From NCBI GenBank assembly GCA_019113475.1, contig DXHJ01000175.1, positions 1 to 48,001 on the forward strand: a stretch of 48,001 nucleotides of DNA. Direction: 5' to 3'. Origin of the DNA: Candidatus Dorea intestinavium (GTDB lineage: Bacteria > Bacillota > Clostridia > Lachnospirales > Lachnospiraceae). A program made the position numbers and the translations under genes. The stretch's first letter is position 1; each line of letters starts with the position of its first letter. Shown here in pieces: positions 25,511 to 35,472 of this stretch. The notes under the pieces were generated by a model, which was not told the DNA's origin, ran no database searches, and saw only the letters and a list, made by a program, of their open reading frames with translations.

Positions 25511-25520
25511 TAAAAAATAA

Positions 25521-25555
25521 GCCGTTATTAACAATTGTTAATAACGGCCTTTTTT
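25521..25555. terminator. Bidirectional terminator, 28-bp perfect palindrome
   Basis: 25521-25548 is a gapless perfect palindrome (14-bp arms) followed by CTTTTTTT on + and by T-rich sequence on -, between the converging hydrolase and rsmG genes. Confidence 0.88.
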
Positions 25556-26261
25556 ATAAAGGTTTCTTCCCCGGTAACGGGGCTTTTCTGGGGTATTTTT
25601 TTTCGGTTTTTCGTATTTTTTCAATCACCGGAATACTTCTTTTAATATCTGTATCAGGTAATTCAAAATATCTTATTTTTTTTACCTTACCCCCTAATAT
25701 TTTAATGGCTTTTTCACTATTAGCCATTTCTTCGTTAATATCTCCCGCTTTATAAGGGGCAAAGATACCGCCAACCTTAATAAAAGGTAGGGAATACTCA
25801 CTTAATGTGGATAAGTTAGCTACGGCTCTAGAAACACAAAGGTCATATCTTTCCCGGTAGTTTTTATCCACGCCGAAATCTTCTGCTCTACCATGGATAG
25901 TAAGAACATGATCTAGTTCTAAGTCAGTAATCACTTCATTTAAGAAATTAATTCTTTTATTTAAAGAGTCTAATAAGGCAACCTTTAGGTGAGGATAGAC
26001 GATTTTTAGAGGAATTCCTGGAAAGCCAGCACCCGTGCCAATATCGATGACTGATTTTACTTTATTCATCTCGATAATATCGGCTACGGCTAAGCTATCA
26101 ATAAAATGTTTGGTAATAACCTCATCATACTGCGTAATGGCTGTAAGGTTAATCTTCTCATTCCAAGTTATTAATAACTCATAATAATCTTGAAACTTTT
26201 TCCCCATTTCTGCTGTGAATTCTACATTTAGTTTTTCTACATATTCTTTTAATCTATTCAT
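25554..26261 (-). CDS. rsmG: 16S rRNA (guanine527-N7)-methyltransferase RsmG (GidB)
   Basis: 235 residues, typical length. A Rossmann methyltransferase with the SAM loop [17 protein letters not shown] (~70-86) and the family segments [30 protein letters not shown] (~142-151) and [15 protein letters not shown]. It methylates G527 in the 530 loop of 16S rRNA; loss gives low-level streptomycin resistance in other bacteria. It overlaps the end of mnmG by 8 bp, so the two are translationally coupled. The tail [11 protein letters not shown] is the usual basic C-terminus. Confidence 0.96.
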   Translation of the reverse strand: MNRLKEYVEKLNVEFTAEMGKKFQDYYELLITWNEKINLTAITQYDEVITKHFIDSLAVADIIEMNKVKSVIDIGTGAGFPGIPLKIVYPHLKVALLDSLNKRINFLNEVITDLELDHVLTIHGRAEDFGVDKNYRERYDLCVSRAVANLSTLSEYSLPFIKVGGIFAPYKAGDINEEMANSEKAIKILGGKVKKIRYFELPDTDIKRSIPVIEKIRKTEKKYPRKAPLPGKKPL

Positions 26262-28167
26262 GCTTTGCTCCAGTTAAATATACTAATAATACGGAAATAT
26301 CGGCTGGTGAAACCCCGGAAATACGACTAGCTTCCCCAATTGAGGCTGGCCTTAACTCTTTTAGTTTTTGGACGGCTTCTATTCTAAGGCTTCTTACTTG
26401 ATCATAGTCGATATCGCCAGGAATACGCTTTTTCTCCATCTTCTTAAACTGCACAACCTGTCTTTTTTGTCTTTCTAAGTAGCCTTCGTACTTAATATTA
26501 ATATTAACCTGCTCTCCTACAGTTTGAGCTAAGCCATCTGGTATTTCTGGACGTTCCTTATCAATATCTTTTAAACTTTCATAACTAAGTTCCGGTCTTC
26601 TAATTAATTCCTTTAAAGAAGCTCCCGAGTTAAGCGGTGTACTACCTAATTTTTGCAAGATTTCTTGCACTTCTTTTGTATTACCAATATGGGTTTTTTC
26701 TAGTCTTTCTACTTCTTCGGCAATATATTTTTCTTTATCTCGGAGTCTCCTAATCTCTTGATCGGAAACTAATCCTACTTCATACCCAATTTCACTTAGT
26801 CGTTGATCTGCATTATCCTGGCGTAAAAGTAGACGGTACTCAGCTCTAGAAGTCATCATACGATAAGGTTCATGACTTTCTTTCATCACTAAATCATCAA
26901 TTAAAACCCCAATATAAGCTTGGGAACGATCTAAAACAACGGCTTCTTTTCCTTGTAATTTTCTAGCGGCATTAATTCCTGCCATTAATCCTTGGGCGGC
27001 TGCTTCTTCATAACCAGAGCTACCATTAAACTGACCCCCACTAAAGAGACCGGCAATATCTTTAAATTCCAGCGAGTGTTTTAGTTGTCTAGCATCAATA
27101 CAATCGTATTCAATAGCATAGGCATTTCTCACAATCTTAGCGTGCTCTAAGCCTGGCACCGTGCGATACATTTCATATTGCACATCTTCAGGTAGAGAAC
27201 TACTCATGCCGGCCAGATACATTTCGTTAGTATCAAGGCCTTCTGGTTCGATAAAGACCTGGTGCCTCTTCTTATCGGCAAACTTAACCACCTTGTCTTC
27301 GATAGAAGGGCAATATCTAGGTCCCGTTCCTTCAATCGCACCACTAAAAAGTGGGGAACGATCTAGGTTATTACGAATAATCTCATGAGTTTCTTCATTG
27401 GTATAAGTAAGCCAGCAAGATACTTGATCAATTTGGGCATCAGCTGGATTAGTAGAAAAGGAAAAAGGTACCACTACTTCATCGCCCTTTTCTTCATGTA
27501 GCTTACTAAAATCAACACTTCTCTTATCTACTCTGGCCGGAGTACCGGTCTTAAAACGGTTTAATTTAATGCCTAAATCTTTTAAGGAATCGGTTAAATA
27601 ATTAGCCGCTTGTAGGCCATTAGGGCCGGTGTTAGTTGCTACTTCACCGTAAACGCATTTTGCTTGTAAGTAAGTACCAGTGCACAGTATTACCGCGTCG
27701 CAGTAGTACTTTCCTGAAGAGATGGTTTCAATACCAATAATTTTATTGTCTTTGGTTAAAAGCTTTGCTACTTCCGTTTGCTTAATTTCTAAGTTTTCTT
27801 GATTTTCTAATACCCGTTTCATATTTTTTGTATAAAGAGCTTTATCTGCCTGAGCTCTTAGGGAGTGAACGGCAGGGCCTTTGGATTTATTGAGCATCTT
27901 AGACTGAATAAAAGAGGCATCAATGTTCTTACCCATTTGCCCTCCTAAGGCGTCAATTTCCCGCACCAAATGGCCTTTTGAACTTCCCCCAATATTGGGG
28001 TTACAAGGCATTAAGGCAATACTTTCAATACTAACAGTAAACATGAGGGTGCGCATGCCAAGTCTGGCGCTAGCAAGGGCTGCCTCGCAGCCTGCGTGTC
28101 CACCTCCAATGACGATTACATCATATTTATCTTTATTTTCCCATACAGAATTTTCTAAAAATTTCAT
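26254..28167 (-). CDS. mnmG: tRNA uridine-5-carboxymethylaminomethyl modification enzyme MnmG (GidA)
   Basis: 637 residues, close to the normal ~630. The N-terminal FAD-binding motif is [21 protein letters not shown], one of the clearest in the window though it begins after an unusually long [16 protein letters not shown] lead. Other family blocks: [50 protein letters not shown]-like [31 protein letters not shown] and the C-terminal [17 protein letters not shown]. With MnmE it installs cmnm5U34 at the wobble position of tRNAs. Its start lies inside the end of mnmE (35-bp overlap), with AGGAGA 11 bases before the ATG. Confidence 0.96.
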   Translation of the reverse strand: MKFLENSVWENKDKYDVIVIGGGHAGCEAALASARLGMRTLMFTVSIESIALMPCNPNIGGSSKGHLVREIDALGGQMGKNIDASFIQSKMLNKSKGPAVHSLRAQADKALYTKNMKRVLENQENLEIKQTEVAKLLTKDNKIIGIETISSGKYYCDAVILCTGTYLQAKCVYGEVATNTGPNGLQAANYLTDSLKDLGIKLNRFKTGTPARVDKRSVDFSKLHEEKGDEVVVPFSFSTNPADAQIDQVSCWLTYTNEETHEIIRNNLDRSPLFSGAIEGTGPRYCPSIEDKVVKFADKKRHQVFIEPEGLDTNEMYLAGMSSSLPEDVQYEMYRTVPGLEHAKIVRNAYAIEYDCIDARQLKHSLEFKDIAGLFSGGQFNGSSGYEEAAAQGLMAGINAARKLQGKEAVVLDRSQAYIGVLIDDLVMKESHEPYRMMTSRAEYRLLLRQDNADQRLSEIGYEVGLVSDQEIRRLRDKEKYIAEEVERLEKTHIGNTKEVQEILQKLGSTPLNSGASLKELIRRPELSYESLKDIDKERPEIPDGLAQTVGEQVNINIKYEGYLERQKRQVVQFKKMEKKRIPGDIDYDQVRSLRIEAVQKLKELRPASIGEASRISGVSPADISVLLVYLTGAKHE

Positions 28168-29527
28168 TGACTAAATCTTCTCCTATAGCTTCACCTGTTA
28201 TCTGACCTAAGTGTTCATAAGCATCTAATAAATCAATGGTTAAGAAATCTTCTGGCATTGCCATTTCTAAGCTTTCTTTCACCTTTAATAAAGACTCTTT
28301 ACTCTTACTAAGCTCATTTTTTTGTCTGGTATTGGTAATATAAACTTGATCATTATATGCAAGATTTCCTTCATAAAACATATTTTTAATAGTCTCTTCT
28401 AATTCTTTGATTCCTTGGTTGTTCTTAGCGGAAATCTCAATAATCTTAATATCTTGATCTTTAAAATAATTATTCTTAATCACTTCTTCACTTAAGACCA
28501 TATTTAAATCGGACTTATTTAATAAGATAATGGTATTTTTACCTTCAATCATCTCCATAATATCCCGGTCATTATCATCTAACTCTCTAGAAGCATCAAT
28601 TACGTATAAAATTAAATCGGCACTATTCGCATAATCCTTAGCTTTTGATACACCGATTTCTTCAATTTTATCATCTGTTTGTCTAATTCCTGCGGTATCA
28701 ATGATATTTAAGAGCACCCCATTTAAGTTAATTTGTTCTTCTAGGGCGTCTCTTGTGGTTCCTTCAATATCAGTAACAATGGCTCTTTCTTCTTCAATCA
28801 TAACATTTAAAAGAGAGGATTTACCGGCGTTAGGTTTACCTAAGATAACGGTATTTACTCCTTCTTTTAAGATTTTACCATTGTCTGCGCTATTAATTAA
28901 TTCCGTAATTTCCTCTAACCACTGGTCTAATTCTCCCGCTAGTTTTTCTGGTAACTCATCCAGACTAATGTGTTCTGGATCATCAAGAGCCGACTCAATA
29001 AAAGCCGTATCATACATAATCTCTGCTCTTATTTTTTCTATTTTTTCTTTTAAACTCCCCTTTAACTGACTAACAGAACTCTTTAGGGCGTACTCATTTT
29101 GGGAACTAATTAAGTCGGAAACTGCCTCAGCTTGAGACAAATCCAGGCGTCCATTTAAGAAAGCCCTTTTGGTAAATTCTCCCGGTTCTGCCGGGGTTGC
29201 ACCGTTTTGTATCAATAAGTCTAAGACCTTTTTAACCACAAAGATACCCCCATGGCAGTTAATCTCTACCGTATCTTCGGTGGTAAAACTATTGGGTCCT
29301 TTCATAAGCATTACTAGTACCTCATCAATGGTATCTTCCCCATCAACAATGTAGCCGTAATGAATGGTATGACTTTTTTGCTCCCTTAATTTCTTACCTT
29401 TAATGCTTTTAAAAACCCGATCGGCTATTTCAATGGAACGCTCTCCTGACATTCTAACTATCCCAATACCAGAAGGGTTCATGGCTGTTGAAATGGCAGC
29501 GATGGTTCCTGATTCTTGTTGCATCAT
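28133..29527 (-). CDS. mnmE: tRNA modification GTPase MnmE (TrmE)
   Basis: 464 residues. N-terminal folate-binding domain ([20 protein letters not shown], then [20 protein letters not shown] and [20 protein letters not shown]), a helical domain, and an inserted Ras-like GTPase domain with G1 [10 protein letters not shown] (~230), G2 TTRD, G3 DTAGI and G4 NKSD. The C-terminal signature FCMGK (C-x-G-K) is intact, carrying the catalytic cysteine. It works with MnmG on U34 of tRNAs. AGGTGATGAT precedes paired ATG codons; the first was taken. First gene of the mnmE-mnmG-rsmG run, separated from jag by a terminator. Confidence 0.97.
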   Translation of the reverse strand: MMQQESGTIAAISTAMNPSGIGIVRMSGERSIEIADRVFKSIKGKKLREQKSHTIHYGYIVDGEDTIDEVLVMLMKGPNSFTTEDTVEINCHGGIFVVKKVLDLLIQNGATPAEPGEFTKRAFLNGRLDLSQAEAVSDLISSQNEYALKSSVSQLKGSLKEKIEKIRAEIMYDTAFIESALDDPEHISLDELPEKLAGELDQWLEEITELINSADNGKILKEGVNTVILGKPNAGKSSLLNVMIEEERAIVTDIEGTTRDALEEQINLNGVLLNIIDTAGIRQTDDKIEEIGVSKAKDYANSADLILYVIDASRELDDNDRDIMEMIEGKNTIILLNKSDLNMVLSEEVIKNNYFKDQDIKIIEISAKNNQGIKELEETIKNMFYEGNLAYNDQVYITNTRQKNELSKSKESLLKVKESLEMAMPEDFLTIDLLDAYEHLGQITGEAIGEDLVNEIFRKFCMGK

Positions 29528-29556
29528 ATCATCACCTTTACCTTCATTTTAAATAA

Positions 29557-29586
29557 GGAAAAAGAGGGAGTATGAAGACTCCCCCT
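29557..29586 (-). terminator. Terminator between jag and mnmE
   Basis: On the - strand a 9-bp stem with one G-U pair (29578-29586 with 29563-29571, 6-nt loop) runs into TTTTCC. It probably gives partial read-through into mnmE, for which no separate promoter is obvious. Confidence 0.6.
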
Positions 29587-29593
29587 TCTTGTT

Positions 29594-30388
29594 TTATCTG
29601 TAAACGTAAGTTATAACAACTTTTCTATATGGTTCTGTTCCTTCACTATGCGTTGTAACCTTATTATCATCTTGTAAATAAGAGTGGATAATCCTTCTTT
29701 CATAGGGATTCATCGGTTCTAGTGAAACAGGTCTCTTGGTTCTTTTTACCTTATTAGCCAGATTTCTTGCTAGGTGCTCAAGAGTCTCTTTTCTTCTTCT
29801 GCGATAATCTTCTGTATCAAGCTTAATTCTTACGTAACCTTCTTGGGCTTTATTTGCTACCCGATTCGCCAGGTATTGAAGAGAATCTAGAGTTTGACCT
29901 CTTTTACCAATTAAAAGGCCCATATTCTTTCCTTCTAGATTAATACATAGGATGTTATCTTTATCCACACTAGCATGAACTTCTACATCATCCATATCCA
30001 TAGCTTTTAGAACATCTTCAATAAAGGAAACTGTTGTTTTAATGGTTTCAGCTAAAATTTCTACAGTTTCTTTTTTATCTGAAACTTCAACTTCTTTTGT
30101 AACTTCTATTTCTTCTTTTACAACTTCTTTTGTATCGCTAACTTTTTCAATGACTTCTTCTTTAACTTCTACGATCTTTTCACTAACAGGTTCAATGACT
30201 GGTTCTTCTTTCACAATAGGTTTTCTTCTTGCTTTAATTACTGCTTGTTTTATTCCTATTCCTAAAAATCCGGCACTTCCTTTTTCAATCACTTCGTAAT
30301 CTAGTTGATCGCTTGTAATACCAAGTTGGATCAATGCTTCTGTAATAGCATCATCAAGATTTCTTGCTGATACGGTAATATAATCCAT
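29594..30388 (-). CDS. jag: RNA-binding protein Jag/KhpB (SpoIIIJ-associated)
   Basis: 264 residues: Jag-N domain (MDYITVSARNLDDAITEALI ... GSAGFLGIGIKQAVIKARRK, ~1-55), a long Glu/Lys/Val-rich low-complexity linker (~56-115), a KH domain with GLLIGKRGQTLDSLQYL (~165-181) and a C-terminal R3H domain with SLEPMNPYERRIIHSYLQ (~220-237). In other Firmicutes KhpB pairs with KhpA and binds many RNAs, affecting cell division and envelope. It follows yidC by 11 bp in the conserved rpmH-rnpA-yidD-yidC-jag order, with AGGAGG before the ATG. Confidence 0.95.
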   Translation of the reverse strand: MDYITVSARNLDDAITEALIQLGITSDQLDYEVIEKGSAGFLGIGIKQAVIKARRKPIVKEEPVIEPVSEKIVEVKEEVIEKVSDTKEVVKEEIEVTKEVEVSDKKETVEILAETIKTTVSFIEDVLKAMDMDDVEVHASVDKDNILCINLEGKNMGLLIGKRGQTLDSLQYLANRVANKAQEGYVRIKLDTEDYRRRRKETLEHLARNLANKVKRTKRPVSLEPMNPYERRIIHSYLQDDNKVTTHSEGTEPYRKVVITYVYR

Positions 30389-30399
30389 GGTCTTACCTC

Positions 30400-31497
30400 C
30401 TATTTATTTTCATTGAATCTTTTTACTAAATTCGCTTTGTCAGAAAGACTTCCTGGTTTAGAATCAGTGGCTGGTTTAGCATCAGCTTTTGTTTCTACCT
30501 TTGTTTCTTCACTAGGAGTAGTAACCTCTTTCTTAGAAGTAGTAGCTTTTGTGTTAACTTGTGCTTTATCTTTTAAACTTCTAGTATTGGTTTGAGCCAT
30601 GGTACTAACCTTATCTGCTCTCTCCCCACGTTTTTCTCTTTTCTTTTCTGCTTTTTCTTTGTTCTTTTCAATAATATCTTCCACTGAGATTTTACTAAAG
30701 TGCTTGTTTACAAGTAATTGTTGTACCAAACGAACAACAGCAGAAATTACCCAGTAAATACCAATCGCACTAGGAGAAGAAAATACAATAAATACCGACA
30801 TAAGTGGCATCATAATATTCATAGACTTCATCGTACTAGCCATTGGGTTACTATCATCACCATTTGGGCTCTTACTTGCTGCTTGCATTAAAATCGTACT
30901 AATGTACTGAGTAATACCAGAAATAGCTGGAAGAGCTAGTGCTGTAATAATAATGACAATCGCTGGAAATTCAAAACTACCGCTATTTTTTATCATTTCA
31001 AGTGGTGAAATGGTAATATTAGGGATGGTTAAAAACTTATTAACGGCATCTGGTGCCTCTTTAATTGCTGGTACGTATTGTTTGATATTTAAGATAACTG
31101 GATAAAGGGCAAATAGGAAAGGCATTTGGATTAGAAGTGGTAAACAACTGCTTAACATACCTGTGCCGTATTTGTCATATACTTGTTGAATCTCTTCTTG
31201 TTGCTTCATCATGGAAGCTTGATCTTTTTTGTTTTTGTACTTCTTTTGTACTGCCTGAATTTCTGGCTGCATGACAGCATTCATTTTTGCTGTTTTTTGT
31301 TGGCTAATGGTTAGTGGAAGCATGCAGGTATATACAAAAACTGTATATATAATCATGGATAATCCAACTAGGCCTGTGTCAGTTGTTAATGTCTTATCTA
31401 AAAAGTTATAGATAAAGTTCATCAACTTTCCCATTAACCAGGCAATTTGTCCAACAATTGGCCAATTCGCTGCTGATAATAATGTGGTAATCATCAA
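30400..31497 (-). CDS. yidC: Membrane protein insertase YidC/OxaA (SpoIIIJ family)
   Basis: 365 residues. A Gram-positive-type YidC core with about five membrane helices and the family segments TVFVYTCMLPLTISQQKTAK (~54-73), QPEIQAVQKKYKNKKD and SPSAIGIYWVISAVVRLVQQ (~243-262). No lipobox cysteine is seen at the N-terminus. From ~275 onwards is an extended Lys/Glu/Thr-rich cytoplasmic tail of about 90 residues, likely ribosome- or RNA-contacting, ending NLVKRFNENK. It inserts membrane proteins alone or with SecYEG. The start overlaps the yidD stop (ATGA), so the two are coupled. Confidence 0.95.
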   Translation of the reverse strand: MMITTLLSAANWPIVGQIAWLMGKLMNFIYNFLDKTLTTDTGLVGLSMIIYTVFVYTCMLPLTISQQKTAKMNAVMQPEIQAVQKKYKNKKDQASMMKQQEEIQQVYDKYGTGMLSSCLPLLIQMPFLFALYPVILNIKQYVPAIKEAPDAVNKFLTIPNITISPLEMIKNSGSFEFPAIVIIITALALPAISGITQYISTILMQAASKSPNGDDSNPMASTMKSMNIMMPLMSVFIVFSSPSAIGIYWVISAVVRLVQQLLVNKHFSKISVEDIIEKNKEKAEKKREKRGERADKVSTMAQTNTRSLKDKAQVNTKATTSKKEVTTPSEETKVETKADAKPATDSKPGSLSDKANLVKRFNENK

Positions 31498-31730
31498 TTC
31501 TTTCCTCCGTCGTCTTTATTAGGGACAGGATCTACGCCGCCCTTAGAAAATGGATTACAACGAAGTACTCTCCATATTGCTAAGCCTGTGCCTTTAATAG
31601 CACCAAATCTTTCAATGGCTTCATAAGCATAAGTAGAGCAGGTTGGATAGTACTTACAGGTATTAATCCTTTTCATTCCTGATATATACTTTCTATAAAA
31701 ATTAATGATTCCCAGTAGAATCTTTTTCAA
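31494..31730 (-). CDS. yidD: Membrane-protein insertion efficiency factor YidD
   Basis: 78 residues with the full family signature: INFYRKYISGMKRINTCKYY, PTCSTYAYEAIERFGAIKG, WRVLRCNPFSKGGVDPVP. The start is a TTG at 31730 behind GGAGTGATATATA; no ATG fits the conserved N-terminus MKKILLGIINFYRKYIS. YidD is a small membrane-associated helper of YidC-dependent insertion. It sits between rnpA (69-bp gap) and yidC (4-bp overlap). Confidence 0.95.
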   Translation of the reverse strand: MKKILLGIINFYRKYISGMKRINTCKYYPTCSTYAYEAIERFGAIKGTGLAIWRVLRCNPFSKGGVDPVPNKDDGGKN

Positions 31731-31799
31731 TATATATCACTCCAAATCTTGTACTTATACTTGAGGTTTTTTAATTCCCTAGTATGCGAAGAAAAAAGC

Positions 31800-32147
31800 T
31801 TACGCTTTCTCCTTACTATATATACCATGAAGATGTCCCAAATGTTTAACGGAATCTCTAAGTTCAAAATAATTTTTTTCTGCGGCGAAACCTCTTGCTA
31901 TGATTACAATATCATAGCCATATTCAAAATCATCTTCTAATAGTCTATATCCTTCTTTAATTAATCGCTTTACGCGGTGCCTTACTACGCTGTTACCAAC
32001 TTTTTTACTTACGGATATACCAAGTCTATTGGTGTCTGTGTTATTTTTCATTTTATACATGACAAGGTTCTTGTTTGCATAACTTTTCCCTTTGTTGTAT
32101 ACTCTCCTGTAGTCCGAATTTTTTCGTAAAGACTCAGTAAATTTCAT
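31800..32147 (-). CDS. rnpA: Ribonuclease P protein component
   Basis: 115 residues from the ATG at 32147 (MKFTESLRKNSDYRRVYNKG), which is the usual family start and has AGGTG 8 bases upstream; a GTG three codons earlier is the alternative. The signature RNR-like motif is NRLGISVSKKVGNSVVRHRVKRLIKE, split here as NRLGISVSKKVGNSV and VRHRVKRLIKEGYR. It binds the catalytic RNA of RNase P, which matures the 5' ends of tRNAs. Second gene after rpmH in the standard origin-proximal operon. Confidence 0.95.
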   Translation of the reverse strand: MKFTESLRKNSDYRRVYNKGKSYANKNLVMYKMKNNTDTNRLGISVSKKVGNSVVRHRVKRLIKEGYRLLEDDFEYGYDIVIIARGFAAEKNYFELRDSVKHLGHLHGIYSKEKA

Positions 32148-32167
32148 CTTTTTCACCTATTTTTAGT

Positions 32168-32195
32168 AGAAGAAAAGGCCACAATGATGCGGCCT
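32168..32195 (-). terminator. Weak attenuator between rpmH and rnpA
   Basis: On the - strand AGGCC/GGCCT (32191-32195 with 32176-32180, 10-nt loop) followed by TTTTCTTC. The stem is short, so only partial termination is expected, which would favour L34 over RnpA. Confidence 0.45.
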
Positions 32196-32328
32196 AAGCT
32201 GATAAAACCTTTCTTCCTTTAGCTCTTCTTGCAGCGAGAACTTTTCTGCCGCCTGCTGAACTCATTCTTGCACGGAAACCGTGTACCTTAGATCTTTGTC
32301 TTTTTTTAGGTTGGAATGTCATTTTCAT
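32194..32328 (-). CDS. rpmH: 50S ribosomal protein L34
   Basis: 44 residues: [20 protein letters not shown] then [20 protein letters not shown] and VLSA. The length and every block match bacterial L34, a small basic protein of the large ribosomal subunit. GGAGGTGGATTTA precedes the ATG, and a near-consensus promoter lies 65 bases upstream. It is the first gene of the leftward rpmH-rnpA-yidD-yidC-jag operon, divergent from dnaA. Confidence 0.98.
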   Translation of the reverse strand: MKMTFQPKKRQRSKVHGFRARMSSAGGRKVLAARRAKGRKVLSA

Positions 32329-32392
32329 ATTAAATCCACCTCCTTATATACTCAAGGGACTACTCCCTATCATTTCTATGGACATCAATCCG

Positions 32393-32421
32393 ATTATATT
32401 AAAAAACCACGAATACGTCAA
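32393..32421 (-). promoter_or_regulatory. rpmH operon promoter
   Basis: On the - strand: -35 TTGACG (32416-32421), 17-bp spacer, perfect -10 TATAAT (32393-32398). Very strong match to the SigA consensus. Confidence 0.85.
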
Positions 32422-32429
32422 GTAAACAA

Positions 32430-32458
32430 TTGCTTAAATTCATAATTTGATGTAAAAT
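32430..32458 (+). promoter_or_regulatory. Candidate dnaA promoter
   Basis: -35 TTGCTT (32430-32435), 17-bp spacer, -10 TAAAAT (32453-32458), 55 bases before the dnaA ATG. It lies back-to-back with the rpmH promoter. No DnaA box is seen here, so dnaA autoregulation through this gap is not indicated. Confidence 0.45.
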
Positions 32459-32512
32459 AAATTGGATAGTTTTTAAAATTATTAAATATGAAACTAAGAA
32501 TGGAGTTATTAC

Positions 32513-33883
32513 ATGGACCGGGTAATTGATAAATGGCCTCAAATTATTGAACATCTAAAAATTGAACATGAACTTAGCAACACTTCTTACGAAGCATGGA
32601 TCAAACCCCTTAAGGTGAACCGTGTTGTTGATGATACTATATATGTGACCGTAAGCGCAACTTCAAAAGATTACGTAGAAAAGAAATTTTTTCTGCCCTT
32701 AAAAGTTTGTATTGCGGATATCTTAGAAAAAGAGTATGAGCTGGTCTTTACCACGGAAGAAGTAAAGACGGATAATACCCCTATTTCCCATATATTAAAT
32801 GACGACGTGATTCAAAAAAACAAAACCAAATCTTTGGCAGAAAAAGCAGGACTTAATCCAAAGTATACTTTTGATACCTTTGTAGTGGGAAAAAACAATA
32901 ATTTTGCTTATTCTTCTTCCCTGGCCGTAGCCGAATCTCCAGGTAAAGCCTATAACCCGCTTTTCTTATATGGTGGTGTAGGTCTTGGTAAGACTCACCT
33001 TATGCACTCGGTAGGTCATATGGTCTTAGAAAATAATCCCGATGCCCAGGTGTTATACGTAACCAGTGAAGCCTTTACCAATGACGTGATTGAGTCCATT
33101 AGAACCAACACCATGAGTAAGCTAAGAGATAAATATCGTTACATCGATGTGCTCTTAATTGACGATATTCAATTTATAATAGGAAAGACTTCCACCCAGG
33201 AAGAATTTTTCCATACTTTTTGCGCCCTTCACGATGCGGGAAAACAAGTCATTGTTTCTTCCGATAAGCCACCTAAAGAAATTGAAACTTTAGAGTCTAG
33301 GCTTAAAAGCAGGTTTGAATGGGGGCTTATTGCTGATATTGGCACCCCTGATTATGAAACCAGGATTGCCATCTTACAAAAACGAATTGAACTAGAACAT
33401 CTAGAGCATTATAAGATTTCGGCCGAGGTTTTAGCTTATATTGCTACTAATATTAAAAATAACATTCGAGAACTTGAAGGTTCTCTCAATAAATTAATTG
33501 CTCTTTATAAACTAGATAATAAAAGGACGGAGATTGATATTTCACTAGCAGCAGAAGCTATTAAAGACTTTATCTCCCCTGATGACAGACGCCAAGTGAC
33601 ACCAGAGCTTATTTTAGACATTGTTTCCGAACACTTTAATGTTAGCATTGAGGACTTAAAGAGTAAGAAAAGAAATGCCGAAATAGCCAATGCAAGGCAA
33701 ATTGCCATGTATTTAATACGAACACTTACGGATTCTACTTTAGAGACCATAGGGTTTCTTTTGGGTGGAAAAGATCACACCACCATTAAGTATGGCTCCG
33801 AGAAAATACAAAATGATATGAAAAACGATGAATTACTAGCTAATAACATCGATATACTACTAAAAAAGATAAATCCCACATAA
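32513..33883 (+). CDS. dnaA: Chromosomal replication initiator DnaA
   Basis: 456 residues, standard length. Domain I (1-80), a linker, then the AAA+ core with Walker A GGVGLGKT (154-161), Walker B VLLIDDIQFI and sensor/arginine segments (SSDKPPKEIETLESRLKSRF), and domain IV with GGKDHTTIKYGSEKI for DnaA-box binding. It binds the boxes just downstream of its own stop codon and melts the origin with ATP. GGAG lies 8-9 bases before the ATG. First rightward gene from the divergent rpmH/dnaA point. Confidence 0.98.
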   Translation: MDRVIDKWPQIIEHLKIEHELSNTSYEAWIKPLKVNRVVDDTIYVTVSATSKDYVEKKFFLPLKVCIADILEKEYELVFTTEEVKTDNTPISHILNDDVIQKNKTKSLAEKAGLNPKYTFDTFVVGKNNNFAYSSSLAVAESPGKAYNPLFLYGGVGLGKTHLMHSVGHMVLENNPDAQVLYVTSEAFTNDVIESIRTNTMSKLRDKYRYIDVLLIDDIQFIIGKTSTQEEFFHTFCALHDAGKQVIVSSDKPPKEIETLESRLKSRFEWGLIADIGTPDYETRIAILQKRIELEHLEHYKISAEVLAYIATNIKNNIRELEGSLNKLIALYKLDNKRTEIDISLAAEAIKDFISPDDRRQVTPELILDIVSEHFNVSIEDLKSKKRNAEIANARQIAMYLIRTLTDSTLETIGFLLGGKDHTTIKYGSEKIQNDMKNDELLANNIDILLKKINPT

Positions 33884-34130
33884 TGTGGATAACTTTGTGG
33901 AAAAATGTGGATAAGTCTGTGGATACGCTGTGAATTGTCTGTGGATGAAAAAGTTTTCCCCAAAAGGTGAAATTAGTTATTCTTTTTCATCCACAGTAAA
34001 ATTTGGCCTAATCCACATAGTTATTAACGGCGAAAGAAGTGATAGCCACGGGCTTTATAAGACTTATCCCAGTATTCACATCTATTACTACCACTAAGAC
34101 TAACTTTTTATATATTTATATATTTAAAAG
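33884..34130. other. oriC: Replication origin oriC between dnaA and dnaN
   Basis: DnaA boxes on + (TGTGGATAA consensus): 33884-33892 and 33906-33914 perfect; 33896-33904, 33918-33926 and 33940-33948 with one mismatch. On -: 33987-33995 and 34009-34017 with one mismatch. Weaker two-mismatch matches stand at 34064-34080. The first box begins on the base after the dnaA stop codon. An AT-only stretch (about 34105-34126) right of the boxes is the likely unwinding element, 25-45 bp before dnaN. The cluster and the switch in gene direction mark the bidirectional origin. Confidence 0.92.
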
Positions 34131-34152
34131 CACCAGAAAGGAGTTTTAAACA

Positions 34153-35262
34153 ATGAAAATTTTATGCACAAAATCAGATTTACAAAAAGGCGTTAGTATC
34201 GTTGCCAAAGCTGTTCCTTCAAAAACGACCATGCCTATCTTAGAATGTATCCTTATCGACGCAAGTTCAGACCGCATCAAACTAACCGCTAATGATATGG
34301 AACTAGGGATTCAAACCGAGGTAGCTGGTAGTATTCAGGAAAATGGAATGATCGCTATTAATGCTAAACTCTTTTCTGAGATTGTCAGAAAGCTGCCGGA
34401 TAGTGATGTGGTTATTGAAACCAACGATAAATACCAAACTTTTATTACTTGTGATAAAGCGAAGTTTGATATTGTCGGTAAATCAGCAACCGAATTTTCT
34501 TTTTTACCAACTATTGAACAAGAATCTAGTATTGAAGTATCACAGTTTGCCTTAAAAGAAGTGATAAGACAAACCATCTTTTCTATTTCTGAGAGTGAAT
34601 CGCAAAAACTAATGAGTGGTGAACTCTTTGAAATTGCTGATAATGTTTTAAGAGTGGTTTCCCTAGATGGTCACCGTATCTCGATTCGAAAAATAGAACT
34701 AAAAGATGAAAGCGAAGATGTAAAATTAATCGTTCCTGGTAAGACCTTAAGTGAAGTAAGTAAGATTTTATCTGGGGACTTAGAAAATATGGTAAAGATT
34801 TCTTATACCAAAAATCACATTGTCTTTGAGTTTGATAGTACGGTCGTAGTTTCAAGACTGATGGAGGGAGAGTACTTTAAGATTGATCAAATGCTCTCTA
34901 ATGACTATGAAACAAAAGTAAGAGTTAATAAAAAAGAATTACTAAATGCCATTGATCGGGCCACTTTGTTTGTCAAAGAGGGCGATAAGAAACCCATTAT
35001 TATTAATATCACCAATGAATCCATGGATTTACAAATCAAATCTCAAATGGGTTCCATGGATGAAAGTATTGCCATTGAAAAAGAGGGAAAAGACTTACTC
35101 ATTGGTTTTAACCCTAGATTTTTAATTGACGCCCTAAGGGTAATCGATGATGAGCTGGTTACTTTGTATTTGATGAATGCGAAAGCTCCTTGCTTTATCA
35201 AAGATGAAAATGAAAGTTATATTTATTTAATTTTACCCGTTAATTTTAATGCAGTAGCTTAG
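34153..35262 (+). CDS. dnaN: DNA polymerase III beta subunit (sliding clamp)
   Basis: 369 residues, usual length, three repeated clamp folds. It opens MKILCTKSDLQKGVSIVAKA and contains the family blocks KTTMPILECILIDA (~23-36), SLDGHRISIR (~171-180) and a C-terminal ILPVNF (LMPVRL equivalent). The homodimer ring holds polymerase III and repair factors on DNA. GAAAGGAG lies 9 bases before the ATG, directly downstream of oriC; 11 bp separate it from yaaA. Confidence 0.97.
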   Translation: MKILCTKSDLQKGVSIVAKAVPSKTTMPILECILIDASSDRIKLTANDMELGIQTEVAGSIQENGMIAINAKLFSEIVRKLPDSDVVIETNDKYQTFITCDKAKFDIVGKSATEFSFLPTIEQESSIEVSQFALKEVIRQTIFSISESESQKLMSGELFEIADNVLRVVSLDGHRISIRKIELKDESEDVKLIVPGKTLSEVSKILSGDLENMVKISYTKNHIVFEFDSTVVVSRLMEGEYFKIDQMLSNDYETKVRVNKKELLNAIDRATLFVKEGDKKPIIINITNESMDLQIKSQMGSMDESIAIEKEGKDLLIGFNPRFLIDALRVIDDELVTLYLMNAKAPCFIKDENESYIYLILPVNFNAVA

Positions 35263-35273
35263 AAAGGATCATC

Positions 35274-35472
35274 ATGGAAACAATTCAGGTAAGAGACGAG
35301 TTTATTAAACTAGGTCAAGCGCTAAAAGCCGCTGGTCTAGTAGAAAATGGTGCCCAGGCAAAAGAAGTTATTATCGAAGGCCTAGTAAAAGTCAATGGCG
35401 AAGTAGAAACTAGAAGAGGTAAAAAATTATATCCAGGTGATGTGGCCTCTTTTAACGGAGAAGAAGTAAGAA

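Noticed and set aside
25511-25553. Palindrome at 25521-25548 as a noc-type or parS-like site
   Set aside because: It does not match parS, is followed by T runs and lies between converging genes, so a bidirectional terminator explains it.
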